Assembly (NCBI GenBank): GCA_039090855.1
Contig: CM076990.1
Span: 197,041,232-197,105,231 of the forward strand
DNA length: 64,000 nt
Source of the DNA: Macrothele yani
Taxonomy: Eukaryota > Arthropoda > Arachnida > Araneae > Macrothelidae
Direction: 5' to 3'
Shown: piece by piece, positions 22,390-33,670 of the stretch
Layout: every line of letters begins with the position of its first letter
Position numbering within the stretch: position 1 is the stretch's first letter
Translations under genes and position numbers: made by a program
Notes under the pieces: generated by a model
What the model saw: the letters and a program-made list of their open reading frames with translations, nothing else
Told to the model about the DNA's origin: nothing
The model's database searches: none

Positions 22390-22588
22390 TGGCCTAAGCG
22401 ATGGCATTTGATCATTCGTCCGAAAGGAGTCCGGGTTCGAATCCCGGTGAGGCATGGATGTTGTGTTTGTGTTACGGAACTCGCTGTCTCCCTTCCCTGG
22501 AACCAGTGACCTTAAATTCGAGTCGGGCGACTGCTTATAGCCAATTGAGTTGCTCACGGTGGTCGTTAAACCTCCAATAAAAAAAATA
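22390..22588 (+). mobile_element. SINE family A, 5'-truncated
   Basis: It begins inside the tRNA-like head at GGCCTAAGCGATGGC, keeps the B box GGGTTCGAATCC, the body GGCATGGATGTTGTGTTTGT and the 3' end CACGGTGGTCGTTAAACCTC, then an A run. Confidence 0.9.
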
Positions 22589-22978
22589 TATTTTTTTTTA
22601 CTTTTACATCACAGCAAGGTTGACTCTTCAAGCATTCGCATGTCGCATGAAAAAAGCAGCACACAGTGAAGATGAATGTACAGAGTTCACCCGAACTAAC
22701 TAAAGCGACGTCTCATAATGGTAAATTCTGAATTGGTACATTGATACCACCTCGTGAGGACATACTCAGCACTCTGGAAAAGCTTTCTGTTTTCAGTAAC
22801 ACTAATATATATATATAAACAATAGTTTTGAAAAGAGCAGGCTATTCCACTTTGCCCTGTTCTTGATAAAAAGAATGCGATACTTCGTAAAGAAGGAAAA
22901 ATATAAAAATATAATGTTCAAGGAAAGATAGGTATTACTTTTGAACTCTGTGAACTTGATTTAGTGAAAGACAAATAA

Positions 22979-23284
22979 GGTTTACTAGACCTCGGAACCA
23001 TTGGCGGCTTATGTAATCTTTTCATATCACGTCTCCAGTTTGTAGCAGAAAAAAGAAATATTAAAATCCCCAGTGACCGTAAGATAAAACGTCTACAACT
23101 TGCAAAACAACTGTTGCTTCTCAGCGTGTGCTCCCAGAATCAACAAATATTATGGACATCTATCTTGCAGAGGAACAAGAAAGACATTAGGAAGCGAATG
23201 CCTTATATCGGAGAAGATTTTCAAAAAGTATTGATTCCTGAAGAAGACTCTATTCTTGTTGAGCCCAAGGTAGTGTTTTCTTGA
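22979..23284 (+). other. unassigned 101-codon open frame without ATG start
   Basis: Between a TAA just upstream and TGA at 23282 one frame is open. It reads LLDLGTIGGLCNLFISRLQF, then IPSDRKIKRLQLAKQLLLL and later YIGEDFQKVLIPEEDSIL. The amino-acid composition looks protein-like rather than random, but I recognise no family. It could be a fragment of a retroelement or transposon ORF, or an exon. The first in-frame ATG is near the end, so it is not an independent gene. Confidence 0.3.
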
Positions 23285-23960
23285 TTTAGATCTAGAGGGG
23301 CCTCGCAAAAAAAAAAAAAAAAGGTAATCAGGGGCATTGTTGCTCGCCCAGACTGTCTCCGGAGGTCAGGGTTGCGTTTTCAACTCCGTTTTCACATGAC
23401 AAGCTAAAAGAAGCAGTCGAGCCAAGCAGCTTTTTTCTGCTCACATGGTGCGCATGCGCGCTACTGCCACGGTCCTCTCCCTCTGTGAAACCATGTTGGC
23501 ATACATCGCATGACAACAAAGTTGAGTCACCATCTAATACACACAATTGTATATCGTATCCGAGGATCATTCTGTCAAAAAGAACTATTCCCTTTTTCTT
23601 CTTTCTTTTATTTTTTGTACAGGTGATATCCCCAATCGCGTAGGGTGACGTAAAATTTATTCGGGACTATATATTTTTTTAAATTGCCCTCAACCTTTCT
23701 TCCGTACTGTGAAATGTAAGTTCAGTGGATTGTGAGGTTTCCAAACGCCACTAGGTGAAATCATAATCAACAATATAGTAAAATGATGTGTTGTATAACA
23801 TAAAATAATAGTTTAGGTTTTCAACTTACTTCACTTCTAAAGGAACTGTGCTCTGTTTTTTTTTTTTTTTTGTTTTTTGTTTTTTGTTTTTTTGTTGTTG
23901 TTGTTCGGCGAACTTCTCCATAACTTTCATTTTAAAATAGTCAATTTCTGAAATGAGCTT

Positions 23961-24440
23961 TGTGACGTATATTCTAAATTAACTTTCCTTTTTAGTTTCT
24001 TTCCCTATGTAATTCTTGAGTTTATTCTCAGTATTCTTCACGCTTAACGAAATATCTTTTCTCTCAAACGAATACGTTTGGCAACACAATTGAGGTTGAA
24101 TGCACGTGACGTATGCCTGAGTTTTGATAAGAACAAGAGATAAGAACGACGACTGATCTATTGCTTGAGAGCGTTGTAAGAGAGAGCGTTGTAAGAGAGA
24201 GCATTGGGTTGTAAACTGATTATTGATAGGAGTGTTGTGATAATGTGTGGTGTGTGGAGCGTTCACTACAATGTGCTATGTTACGATGTGTGTGCTACAT
24301 CCTGAATAAAGTATCTTTCCCGTAAGTTGACTTCTGTTATTTACATGTTTCGTCTGGCCGTTAAGGTTTCTTTCATTTAGGAACTATTTCTTAGTATGTT
24401 GATGTGTTAAAACAACGTAGAAGTAAAAAAGACTTTTACA
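23961..24440 (+). mobile_element. solo or orphan LTR-like sequence
   Basis: The segment starts TGTGACGTATATTC and ends GACTTTTACA (TGT...ACA), with AATAAA near 24304. Six bases beyond the end lies TGGCGCCCGAAC (24447), the form of a tRNA primer-binding site downstream of a 5' LTR. A diverged relative at about 55350-55570 shares TTGTGACGTATA, the GTTTGGCAA block and ATGACGTATGC. No gag or pol follows, so this is at most a 5' LTR plus leader. The internal CGTTGTAAGAGAGAG is duplicated near 24172-24200. Confidence 0.5.
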
Positions 24441-24446
24441 CTATAA

Positions 24447-24458
24447 TGGCGCCCGAAC
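24447..24458 (+). promoter_or_regulatory. primer-binding-site-like sequence
   Basis: TGGCGCCCGAAC is the typical beginning of a retroelement primer-binding site complementary to a tRNA 3' end. The position just after an LTR-like TGT...ACA unit supports this. The bases that follow (TTCCCGG) do not let me name the tRNA. Confidence 0.45.
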
Positions 24459-24764
24459 TTCCCGGATGACCCGGCCGTTCAAAATCTCGCAATGGTGTGA
24501 TGTCATTTCCACGCCGCCAGATATGAAAAATAAGAGAATCCCTTCTCCAGCGCTTCGAAAAATAAATGTGTGTGACGTTGCATTCCACACACCAGATTGA
24601 CTGGGAATTCTCAAGTGTACGTTCTACAGCGGATGGCTGCCTGCAACGATTCATGGTCACGGCTGACCCGTGGGCCATGCCCCCGGCTCTCTGTCGGGGG
24701 GAGATGTGACGTGCCTGCCAGCAGGACGCACACGACATAAAGGCAGATAGCAGTCAGAACGAAC

Positions 24765-24837
24765 GTCCGCGTAGCTCAATTGGTAGAGTGACTTATTCCG
24801 GAATGAGGGGACCCGGGTTCGAACCCCGGCGTGGATA
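24765..24837 (+). tRNA. tRNA-like sequence, probably a pseudogene or SINE head
   Basis: GTCCGCG pairs with CGTGGAT (acceptor stem, two wobbles), the D arm reads GCTCAATTGGTAGAGT, and the T arm CCGGGTTCGAACCCCGG is perfect. The anticodon arm is faulty: CTTAT and ATGAG enclose a six-base loop TCCGGA instead of seven. That argues against a working tRNA and leaves the identity open. There is no obvious SINE body downstream. Confidence 0.5.
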
Positions 24838-25884
24838 AAAATGACGGAGAAATTTACTTCGTTATAGCTTTTACTCAACAGATAAAACAGTCAATGCACT
24901 TAACCGTTCTTCCCCTTTGTGTTGCGTAAGCAAGTTTCAGCACGCTTCAAAGTAGAGTTCTAGACAGATTCTGACGTAGATTATTTCAGAAGTACTGCAC
25001 ACTGCGCAGGCGCTGCCCATGTGATGATGCAATCCCTCCAATCGTTGCGCCAGTTGTGAGTCAGATTTCAGTATATAAAGTTGTGTCGACGTTTGCTGGT
25101 TAATTTGCTCCTGTTTCTAAACATTCTACCTAAAAATAGAGGAAGAAAGTGAGTCAGGTGATATCTAGTGTAGCGACCAGAGATTCTACACTAAAATTGA
25201 AACTTTGCAAAGAAAATCCTCTACCAATATTCATAAAGCTTTGTGTAAAGTTTGTGGGGCTAGTGTTGTGGATCGTAGCACAGATGTCACAGTGGGCTTC
25301 TCGTTTCCGCCGAATTCGGGAAAGCATCGAAGACGACCGAAGAAGCGGCCGGCCATCAGATGCAACGGACGACACTTCTGGGGTTATCGTCAACAGCATT
25401 ATGGAAGAAGATCAACGGAAAACATGTGAAGAGATTGCATATGTAGGAAACATGTCTACAGCTTCGGTTTTCATAATCCTAACTGAAAAGTTACAGAAGA
25501 GAGAAGTGGCTGCCAAATGGTTTTCGCGTAATCTGAGTGAAGATCAGCAAGCACTTCGCAATGGGATTGCAAAAGAATTGCTTCAGCAGTACGAGACAGA
25601 AGTCCAGCAGTTTTTGGACAGAATTGTTGCTACAGACGAAACCTGGATACGAGATTTTGAACCAGAACTGACACCGCAGTCCGCTCAGTGGAAACATCCA
25701 GAATCATCTTGCCAGAAAAAATTCTGCCGCCAACAACCAAAGGTTAAGGTGATGATGATTATAGTCCATGGCAAGGTTGGAGTGATAGCAACACAGACAG
25801 AGCGCCCAAGGGAACCACTGTAACAGCGGAATACTACAGAAGGTTTCTGCAAAATATATTGCACCCAAAGATTCGCCAAAGAAG

Positions 25885-26727
25885 CAGAGCCGGATTAAGG
25901 CCTCAGTGGCCCCCTAGGCTAAGACATTTGAGTGCCCTTCCCCCTGGACTTATAACGGGGAATTATTATGGAGTTCGTTAAAACACGAAACTGTAGCTGT
26001 TAAATTATCAGCAGAGTTTTCATAGTAAGTCTCTGTATTTTTCCTTATTCTTAGATGCACATGAGTTAAAAGCTCACGATTCCTAGATTTTGTCTTGGAT
26101 TTTCTAATGATTTAGCATTGCATACTTTTCTTAGTGCATATATTTTATTATGTACGCTGAAGATACAGGGGACTTCCACCATCAACGGTTTCAAGTGCAA
26201 GTTGAGAGGTGCGGGTGGATGGTAGTGAAAAAAGCTGAAACTGTCTCTCCGACACCGCTGTGCACAGCGACATGAAACCTTTACTCTTCGTGAGTCACTG
26301 CCTTGAAATCTATGTCTTTTTTTTTTATTGGAGGTTTAACGACCACCGTGAGCAACTCAATGGGCTATAAGCAGTCGCCCGTCCCTAATTTAGGGTCACT
26401 AGTTCCAGGGAAGGGAGAGAGCCAGTGCCGTAAGACAAACACAACATCCATGCCTCACCGGGATTCGAACCCAGACCCCTTTCGGACGAATGATCAGAGG
26501 CCATCGCTTAGACCACTGCGCCACCGGGGCGGCCTATTTGTCTTCCAGCCTCTGTTTCTGACCAAATGGGAACCATACGAGACAAAAGTAAAATTGCGAA
26601 TTTTATAAACCTCTCTCTCTCTCTCTACCAAACTAGCAATTATTTGCCCAGGCATGCTTCCTGGGCCCTAGGTTATGGTGGATCCCAAGACTGTAGTTCC
26701 TATAGTCCCTCCCCTAATCCGGTCCTG
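25885..26727. mobile_element. hAT-like non-autonomous element (copy 2)
   Basis: Ends are CAGAGCCGGATTAAGG and, at the other side, CCTAATCCGGTCCTG. Flanks are CAAAGAAG (25877-25884) and CAAAGACG (26728-26735), a 7/8 match for an 8-bp duplication. The interior matches the inverted right part of copy 1 (for example CATGAGTTAAAAGCT and GTGAGTCACTGC). It interrupts mariner copy 1 and carries a SINE at 26316-26533. No transposase is encoded. Confidence 0.87.
26316..26533 (-). mobile_element. SINE family A inside the hAT-like element
   Basis: The minus strand begins GCCGCCCCGGTGGCGCAGTG, with the B-box region near GGGTTCGAATCC, and ends GTCGTTAAACCTCCAATAAA. Flanks CTATGTCTT and CTATTTGTCTT suggest a short, slightly altered target duplication. 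It is the youngest layer of a three-deep nest (mariner, hAT, SINE). Confidence 0.92.
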
Positions 26728-27030
26728 CAAAGACGAGTCTACATGCTCGAAGCTGGTGTCATCATTTTGCACAACAACGCGAGACCGCATGTTCCCCGTA
26801 GAGTAAGTTACATTCTGGAAAGGTATGGATGGGAATTGCTTCCCCAAGCCCCACACTGTGCTGAATGATCCCACCAGACTATGACTTGTTCCCAAAACTG
26901 AAGAAGCCTCTCCGTGGGAAATGATTCAGTACGATTCTAAGAGGTGACCCGAGTAATCCGATACATCAACAATGGAGGTGTCCTGACTAGAATACAAGAC
27001 TTGTCCAAACGTTGTGCCGCTGTCATAAAG

Positions 27031-27790
27031 AAACATGTCTGCTGCTTCGGTTTTCAGAATCCTAATTGAAAAGTTACAGAAGAGAAAAGTGGCTGCTAAA
27101 TGGGTTCCGCATAATGTGAGTGAAGACCAGCAAGAAGTTTGCAAAGGGATCGCAAAAGAATTGCTTCAGTGGTACGAGACAGAACGCCAGCAATTTTGCG
27201 ACAGAATTGTTGCTATAGACGAAACCTGGATACGAGATTTTGAAACAGAACTGACACTTCAGTTCGCTCAGTGGAAACATCCAGAATCACCTCGCCAGAA
27301 AAAATTCTGCTGCCAACAACCGAAGGTTAAGCGATGATGATTATGGCCTATCACAATATTGGAGTGATAGGAACACAGACAGAGTGCCCGAGGGAACCAC
27401 TCACTGTAACAGCGGAATACTACAGAAGGTTTCTGCAAAATGTTTTGCGCCCAAAGATTGGCCAAAGAAGAGTCAACATGCTCGAAGCTAGTGTCATCAT
27501 TTTGCACAACAACGCAAGGCCACATGTTGCACGTACATTAAGAGACATTCTGGAAAAGTATGGATGAGAATTGCTTTCCCAAGCCCCACACTGACCTGAC
27601 ATGAGCCCACCAGACTTTGACTTGTTCCCAAAACTGAAGAAGCCTCTCCGTGGGAAATGATTCAGGATGTTTGTAATGAATGTGAACCGAGTAATACGAC
27701 GCCTTAACAATGGAGGTGTCCTGACTGGAATACAAGACTTGCCCAAAAGTTTGGGCCGTTGTCACAAAGAAACATTGAAGATTACTTCGA
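27031..27790 (+). pseudogene. mariner-type transposase, tandem copy 2 (5'-truncated)
   Basis: It starts inside the second HTH (NMSAASVFRILIEKLQKRKV), continues through RIVAIDETWIRDFETE, KQQPKVK-type sequence, VIILHNNARPHVARTLRDIL and SPPDFDLFPKLKKPLRG, and ends near NIEDYFEGL. Frameshifts occur around 27333 and 27566. The asparagine at the second catalytic site is shared with copy 1, so it predates the duplication or was common to the source. Confidence 0.82.
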
Positions 27791-27799
27791 AGGCCTGTA

Positions 27800-29055
27800 A
27801 AGGTATGTTGATTAATTCATATTTTAAGAGACAACCCACAGTATGCAAGACTTCTGAAATGACCCTCGTATGTTTTTTTGCACCAAGCAAATATTTGGTT
27901 GATGTGGGCCCAAGTCTTCAACGTGTTTTCTTTTTCATCCATTAATAAACTAAAAGGGTGTTCCATTAAAAATTCCGCTAAGTTCATTTACTTACAGAAG
28001 CGAACCTGACAGCTATCTAATCTCCACGAACGAAAATCAGCAGCTCACTGTGGGACGACGCGAACGCAAACTTGATGCTGGTAAACAGAAAGGCGACCAG
28101 CCCCGAAGGTCTGTTTTACGCATGCGCAGTTCAGCGCACGTCTGCTCATTCGTTACTGTTCTTTGAAGCTTCGACAAGGCGACGAGTTGACTAGAGTTGC
28201 CTCTCCCAAGCACGCGGTATTTAGCCGTGGCCACGATTCAGCGAACTCCGGTAAACGGATATGGAAGGCTGTAAAGTGTTACCCAATTATTCAACTACTG
28301 TAATGGCCCTAATTTGCATTCAGAAAATCTGGGGACTGGCTACTAATACCGAATTTCTTTCAAAAAATTTCCAATTGAAATAAGAAACAATTTTCTTCTC
28401 ATTTTTAATCCGGATGTCTATAATGACCTGACACCACTGCCAGTGATGTAAAAATATTCAGTGCTATAGACGAAGATAAGTTCTATAGAAATTGTAACAT
28501 CTCGGAATAATACTTGAAATGTGGTGAACAAACTTGTATTATGACTTGGAAGATTATGGCCTTTTACAATGACGGACGATTTTGGCATTTTATGACAGAT
28601 GACATGATCCAAAACTCATGAAATTTTAGCTATTCGTCACAACTACTATTAGAGGTATCTGCATTGTGTAATTGTTTAGCAAAATGTTTATCACCCTGGG
28701 CTCATATTCTAGTATATTTGAAATCGTAAGAAGCAATGGCATTACTCGAAACCAAAAATTTAGATTTAATGATCAACACATACTAATGGAACTTACGGTG
28801 TGTGTTATTCAACACTACTGAACACCATCCCAACATTTAATCGACCCATGCATCGACACTACTAAAGATATTATCACAGAAAGAGTTACCGGAAGTACAG
28901 GAAAAATACACGACCGTATTACGTCCATCAATCGGATTTCGGTACTGAACCAACTCCTCGGAAAATTTAAAAATGGGACTGCGTCGATTAGTACAAATCT
29001 GAAGCTGTTTAGACTCTAAAACTGCAATTTCTTAGTTTCAGTTGGTTGAAGATTC
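27800..29055. other. unassigned sequence
   Basis: No gene was recognised. The region around 28000-28260 is less AT-rich than its surroundings but has no ORF or repeat I can name. Confidence 0.4.
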
Positions 29056-29059
29056 GTTT

Positions 29060-29220
29060 TGGTCTGGGGTTGTGTAACGGTAGCATACGCGAACGGAACT
29101 TAGGAGATACGAGTTCGATTCCTGCTCTAGGGAGATGTAATTTTCAAGTTTTCTGTGGAGCTACATTACCCCAACCAAGGCACTGTGGGTATTTGTGTGC
29201 ATAAATTTAAAGTCTTACAT
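29060..29220 (+). mobile_element. tRNA-derived SINE, family C (diverged)
   Basis: TCTGGGGTTGTGTAACGGTA (A-box region), GAGTTCGATTCCTGCTC (B box) and ATTTTCAAGTTTTC follow in the same order as in the better copy at 54.3 kb. Confidence 0.72.
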
Positions 29221-29365
29221 TTTGCTTTAAATTTTCAAATATTTCAATGATCGTCAAATTAGGGGTAAACTACGACACCAGATTTCCTATACTGGCAACC
29301 CAACGCAATGGTTTGAGACGTGGTTGCGTTGTTATTCATATGACCCCCTCCCCCTCCTTTTTTTG

Positions 29366-29570
29366 TTTCAGGGTTTAACAACCACTGAGCAACTCGATGG
29401 GCTGTAAGTTGTCGTCTTTCTCTAATTTAGGGCCACTGGCTCCGGGCAAGGGAGAGAGCCAGTGTCGTAAGACAAACACAACATCCATGCCTCACCGAGA
29501 TTCGAACCCAGATCCATATCGGATGACTGATCAGAAGCCACAGCTTAGACTACTACGCCACCGAAGAGTC
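29366..29570 (-). mobile_element. SINE family A, diverged copy
   Basis: The plus strand keeps GGGTTTAACAACCAC, GAGCAACTCGATGGGCTGTA, GAGAGCCAGTGTCGTAAGAC and GAGATTCGAACCCAG in family order, but lacks the clean GGGGCGGC end. Confidence 0.85.
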
Positions 29571-29574
29571 TCAT

Positions 29575-30115
29575 ATGAACATTTACTAGGAACTCATATG
29601 TTGCTATGTAGCTAAATGAAACTGCAATCCAGCTGTAAACAAACTGACAAAAACATGATGTCGAAACACTTGTTGGCGTGCATAGTGCCAGCAGGGACGG
29701 TTCTTATGCTCGTTATCGAAGTATCTAGTTCTGATCTAGAGTAATGGTGACAGTTATCACCTCGCTATTCTACTGAGGCCCACAACTGAAAAGAATCGGG
29801 TATCGATAGTTGAAGTTCACATTTCCAAAGTCGCTACAGGTGGAACTATTGCCCGAAATGGCTCCAAATTTGATAAAGGCACTTCTGAAGCCATGGAATT
29901 TTGCTTGACGGAAAAACAAACATTAGTTCCAAAAATCAGCTCGGTAGGGCGGGGGGATAAGTAAAGCACCGCTTTATTACAGTAGGGAAAAATACAAAAA
30001 ACGTACAGTACAGAAGGCACATTTTGTGGTTGCACAATGTGTTCGATACCCTATCCTCCGTTTTCTGCGACATGCTGTAATCACAAGATAGCATGCTCAA
30101 CCACAGATTGAAGTG
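29575..30115. other. unassigned sequence
   Basis: Nothing recognisable on either strand. Confidence 0.4.
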
Positions 30116-30119
30116 TTTC

Positions 30120-30740
30120 ACTGGAAATGTTGTAGATATGCTGCGTAACGCTTGCCTTGGAGTCCACTAAGTTTGCTAAGTGACCACCATAGACGATGTT
30201 GTTTTAGATGTTCCCAAAATCAAAAGTCGTACGGGCTCACATCCGGTAAGCACGCTCTCCTAGTTGCAGGGAACTGGCTGCTGATTATTTTTTCGTTGGC
30301 AAAATACGCCTGCAACAACTACTTGAAAGACGTTGCTACGTGAGGTGGCTCACCAACCTGCATAAAACACAGCTGAATCGAGACGCTGACGCTACTGAAG
30401 AGTTGGGATCACCTGGTTCGACAAAAAAACGCAAATTGCTGGCCATTGACAGAGCATATACCGCTACCCGTAGGACCAAGTTCCTCGAAAAAGAAGAGCC
30501 GAACAATGAATTCCTCTGTGAAACTACACTAAACAGTGACTTTTGGTGAATGGACTCAAATCTCGCCACGTAGTTTCTGCTACCAAAATTCTGCAGTTGT
30601 GCGTATTAATAGCACCATACAGATGAAAATGGGCTTCGTCTGTCCACAAATGCTCAATGGCCATTTCTTGTCCAGTTTAAACTGAGAAATAGGCAGCAGT
30701 GTGAATGCTTCTCGTGCACCTCAGTTATAGTCTGCTGTGT
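30120..30740 (-). pseudogene. mariner/IS630-type DDE transposase remnant
   Basis: On the minus strand a broken frame shows AIEHLWTDEAHFHLYGAIN followed by THNCRILVAE, which matches the DEAHF-(L)-G-VN-QNCR catalytic signature of a DDE_3-type transposase family common in arthropods. A later segment, LPDVSPYDFWFWEHLKQH, matches the third catalytic block (PDLTPCDFWLWG-type). Stops and frameshifts lie between. I see no terminal repeats. Confidence 0.6.
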
Positions 30741-30925
30741 AAAAACTTAAACACACATAGTCTGCTGTGTTTAAATTTTTACATTCTTAAAATATGTTAT
30801 ATAAATGAGGACAAATCTGAATTTTTATCTTTGATTTTTCCCAGTTTCGCATTTCCATAAGCACAACTCTCACCTGGATATGTTGTTTAGATAGTTAAAA
30901 GTGGCCATTTGTGCTACTTTTACAG

Positions 30926-30930
<5 letters not shown>

Positions 30931-30970
<40 letters not shown>
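30931..30970. repeat. (CT)n microsatellite
   Basis: Twenty CT units, followed by imperfect CTAT repeats up to the TIR of the next Tc1-like element. Confidence 0.95.
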
Positions 30971-30972
<2 letters not shown>

Positions 30973-31007
30973 TTCTCTATCTATCATTCTATCTATCAAA
31001 CCATCTA

Positions 31008-32398
31008 CACTGCTGGCCACCCAAAATGCAACACCAAGAAGGACACCAGATAGCAAAGCCAGATTTACTGGACGCATAACAACAAATACAAAGATGAAAC
31101 GATTGAGCGTACAGGGCCGTGCGACTTGCGGAACACGCAGGCATCAATAGTTCTTGTGGCCCCCATGGCTGGCAATAACGGCCGCTACACGCCGCGGCAT
31201 CGAACGAAAGAGGCTTTGGATTTGGGCTTAGGGTATGTAGGTCCAGGCTGCTTCCACACGTTGCCACAGTTCATCAGGCATAACCGCGGGTGGTACTTGC
31301 CGGGTTACTCGGTTGTCGATTAGCGACCAGACGTGTTCGATGGGCGACATATCGGAAGAACAGGCGGGCCAAAGCATCAGTGACACCTGGTGGGCTGCAA
31401 AGAATTGTTGCACGATGCGTGCCACGTGCGGGCGCGCACTGTCCTGTTGAAACGTGGCTGCTGGCAGGTATTGCAGGTAAGGGAGGACTACAGGCTCCAA
31501 AACGACGGAGATGGTGCGGTGGCTGTTGAGTGTACCGGCGACGCGTACCAGAGGGGTGCGGGTGTCATATCCAATTGCGCCCAAACCATAACGCCAGGCG
31601 ACGGACCGGTATGGCGATGCATAACGCAGGCGTCATACAGTCTTCGCCGCCGTGATGCTGCCACGCGGACCCGACCATCGTGGTGTTGCAGGCAGAAGCG
31701 GGATTCATCGGAGAAGACAATGTCGAACCAATCCGTAGCCTAGGTGCGGCGTTCAACGGCCCACTGCCACCGTACTCGCCGGTGGTGTAACGTCAATGGT
31801 AATCGGAGCAATGGGCTCCGTGCGGCAAATTCCCGCTCCTGCAGATGACGTCGAACAGTACGAGCTGACACAGGTTGTTGCGCAACACACCCTAATTCCT
31901 GCGCTAACGTTCGTGATGTGGCGGTGCGAGCCGTCAAAGCCCGCCGCACAACATGCCGGTCCTCTGTTCGGTGGTGCAGCAGCTACGGCAATCGCTCACG
32001 TCTGTCCGTCCGTCCTCCTGCACCCACCGAATCCATACTCGCCTCTCTGTGGCTGGATGTCATCTCACACGGGCGCCGATGTCTCGGTATGATAAACCGC
32101 TGTCTCGATAAGCCACTATTCGTCCTCTGTCGAACTCCTAAACGTGCTGGAATGACTGCCGTATTCTGCGACGAGTCATCAGGAAGCTTCCCAAGCACAG
32201 GTCCGGCAGTACTTACACTTCCCGCGTGCTGTGCCCCCTTCTTATAGTGATTCTCGGTGGCGTGCCGGGCGCACATGATTTGCATATGCCCTGCAATGCT
32301 AATCGTTTGCATGTCCTCTCGCGGGCGACACATGCTGCGAATTTCAGGCCAATCGGATGCTTCCTTCTTGGTGTTGCATTTTGGGCTGCCAGGAGTAT
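31008..32398 (-). mobile_element. Tc1-like transposon (copy 5)
   Basis: The left end reads CACTGCTGGCCACCCAAAAT and continues GCAACACCAAGAA. The right end, inverted, shows the same CCCAAAATGCAACACCAAGA core, with the outermost bases altered. TA lies at 31006-31007. The 1.39-kb length is near full size. The transposase is on the minus strand and broken. Confidence 0.85.
31228..32100 (-). pseudogene. Tc1-like transposase
   Basis: In order on the minus strand: TLAQELGCVAQQPVSARTVR (second HTH), RRVRWQWAVERRT, WFDIVFSDESRFCLQHHDG (first aspartate), RVRVWRHHGGE, then after a frameshift MGAIGYDTRTPLVRVAGTL, TFQQDSARPHVARIVQQF (second aspartate kept, DN to DS) and SDMSPIEHVWSL (glutamate). Frames change near 31740 and 31570. 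The first HTH upstream is not clear. Confidence 0.8.
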
Positions 32399-32399
32399 T

Positions 32400-33630
32400 A
32401 TACACTCTCTAACAATGGCATATGCTTCCATCTAGTCATTTTCATGGAGCTCGGATTCACTGTCAGTGTTGCCAAAATGCAAAAACTATTCAAGGAAGTA
32501 ATGTGTTGTTCTGTAAGAAAACGTTTAATCCAAAAAGTAATTAAATTTACATAAGTAAACAGAAACTCAAAAGGAAGGATATTTAGAGATATACGTCACA
32601 AGTATTACTTTCTTCGTCGCAAATCAAGGCGACTTGACCAGATTGATCATCTTAAAAACTCTATTGACTTAAAAGGGGACCAGTACGGCAAAAACAAAAA
32701 ATTTTATGTACATTTTTTTATTTCAATTTTGTTTTCTACAGAGTTTGCTGAATCGAATGATATACGACACTTGAGCAAAGCAGAGAAAATTCAGCAAAAC
32801 AGAGGAAAAGGAGTATGACGCGGGAGGCTTCTAGTCACAGATATTCTTCGTTTTTTGCCTCTTCCTGAAAAGTTGTGGTTTTGTACATTTAGGAACATTT
32901 TTCTCATAAACCACTGAAGATAATGGCTTCGAATTTTTTTATACCTTACTGTATATATCATCAACCACCTGAACTAGAATCATGACTAAATAATGTACTC
33001 AATTAAAATAATAAATACAATTTCTAATGAAAACGTCAGCAAAATCAACAGCAATTTTGATTAATTAATACAAAATTAATTAATTGACCTATTGCGATAA
33101 TTATAGTTCAGGTGTTGTAAAAATATCCTTGGGAAAACGCATGCCAAGTTTGCAATTGATAGGCCAAGTCTATCGTGAGAAACATGTACTGAAGTACATG
33201 GAGACCTCCCATAAGGTTAACATGTGAAGCCTAAAAAGGGACTGGTCTCGTTAACTAACCACCTGCAATTCAAAAACTGTCACTGGATTTTGCTGTATGG
33301 AGCAACAAATCTTGCAAACTATTTCGTTATGTCCATTCATTCATTTATTTATCATTAGCATATTCTTCAAGTTAAACACACATAATACATGTTATGTTTC
33401 TAAAACCTTTCGGACACCCGATTCATTATGTAAACAATGAATTCACGCGATTGCGTGCACTTGCGTTGTGCTTGTGAGAGTACTGCATTAAAAAGGAGAT
33501 TCTGCTGGAAAAGAAGCTGTACATTAAAAGCCAATATACCACGTTAAAAACATGTTCAACGGAACTTATGTGAAGTTCCTCGCATGCCACATTAGTAACC
33601 TGTCTGTACGCGATATTACGATCCATCTTT
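32400..33630. other. unassigned AT-rich sequence
   Basis: No gene or repeat recognised. It contains several TTAATTAATT-type palindromes around 33060-33085, which are too short to interpret. Confidence 0.4.
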
Positions 33631-33670
33631 ATATATCAGGTTGTACAGAAAGTTCCCGGGAAAATATTTT

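Larger units (their letters stand above)
25149..27030 (+). pseudogene. mariner-type transposase, tandem copy 1 (split by hAT)
   Basis: The frame running to 25823 shows ESIEDDRRSGRPSDAT (HTH linker), NMSTASVFIILTEKLQKREV (second HTH), RIVATDETWIRDFEPE (first aspartate) and a basic QKKFCRQQPKVK. The hAT-like element at 25885-26727 then interrupts. Coding resumes with VIILHNNARPHVPRR, where the second catalytic aspartate (normally LHDNARPH) is asparagine, and PPDYDLFPKLKKPLRG-type sequence for the third. The copy joins at about 27030 to the middle of copy 2. SETMAR-type mariner proteins share this layout. It is dead through substitution, insertion and frameshift. Confidence 0.82.
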
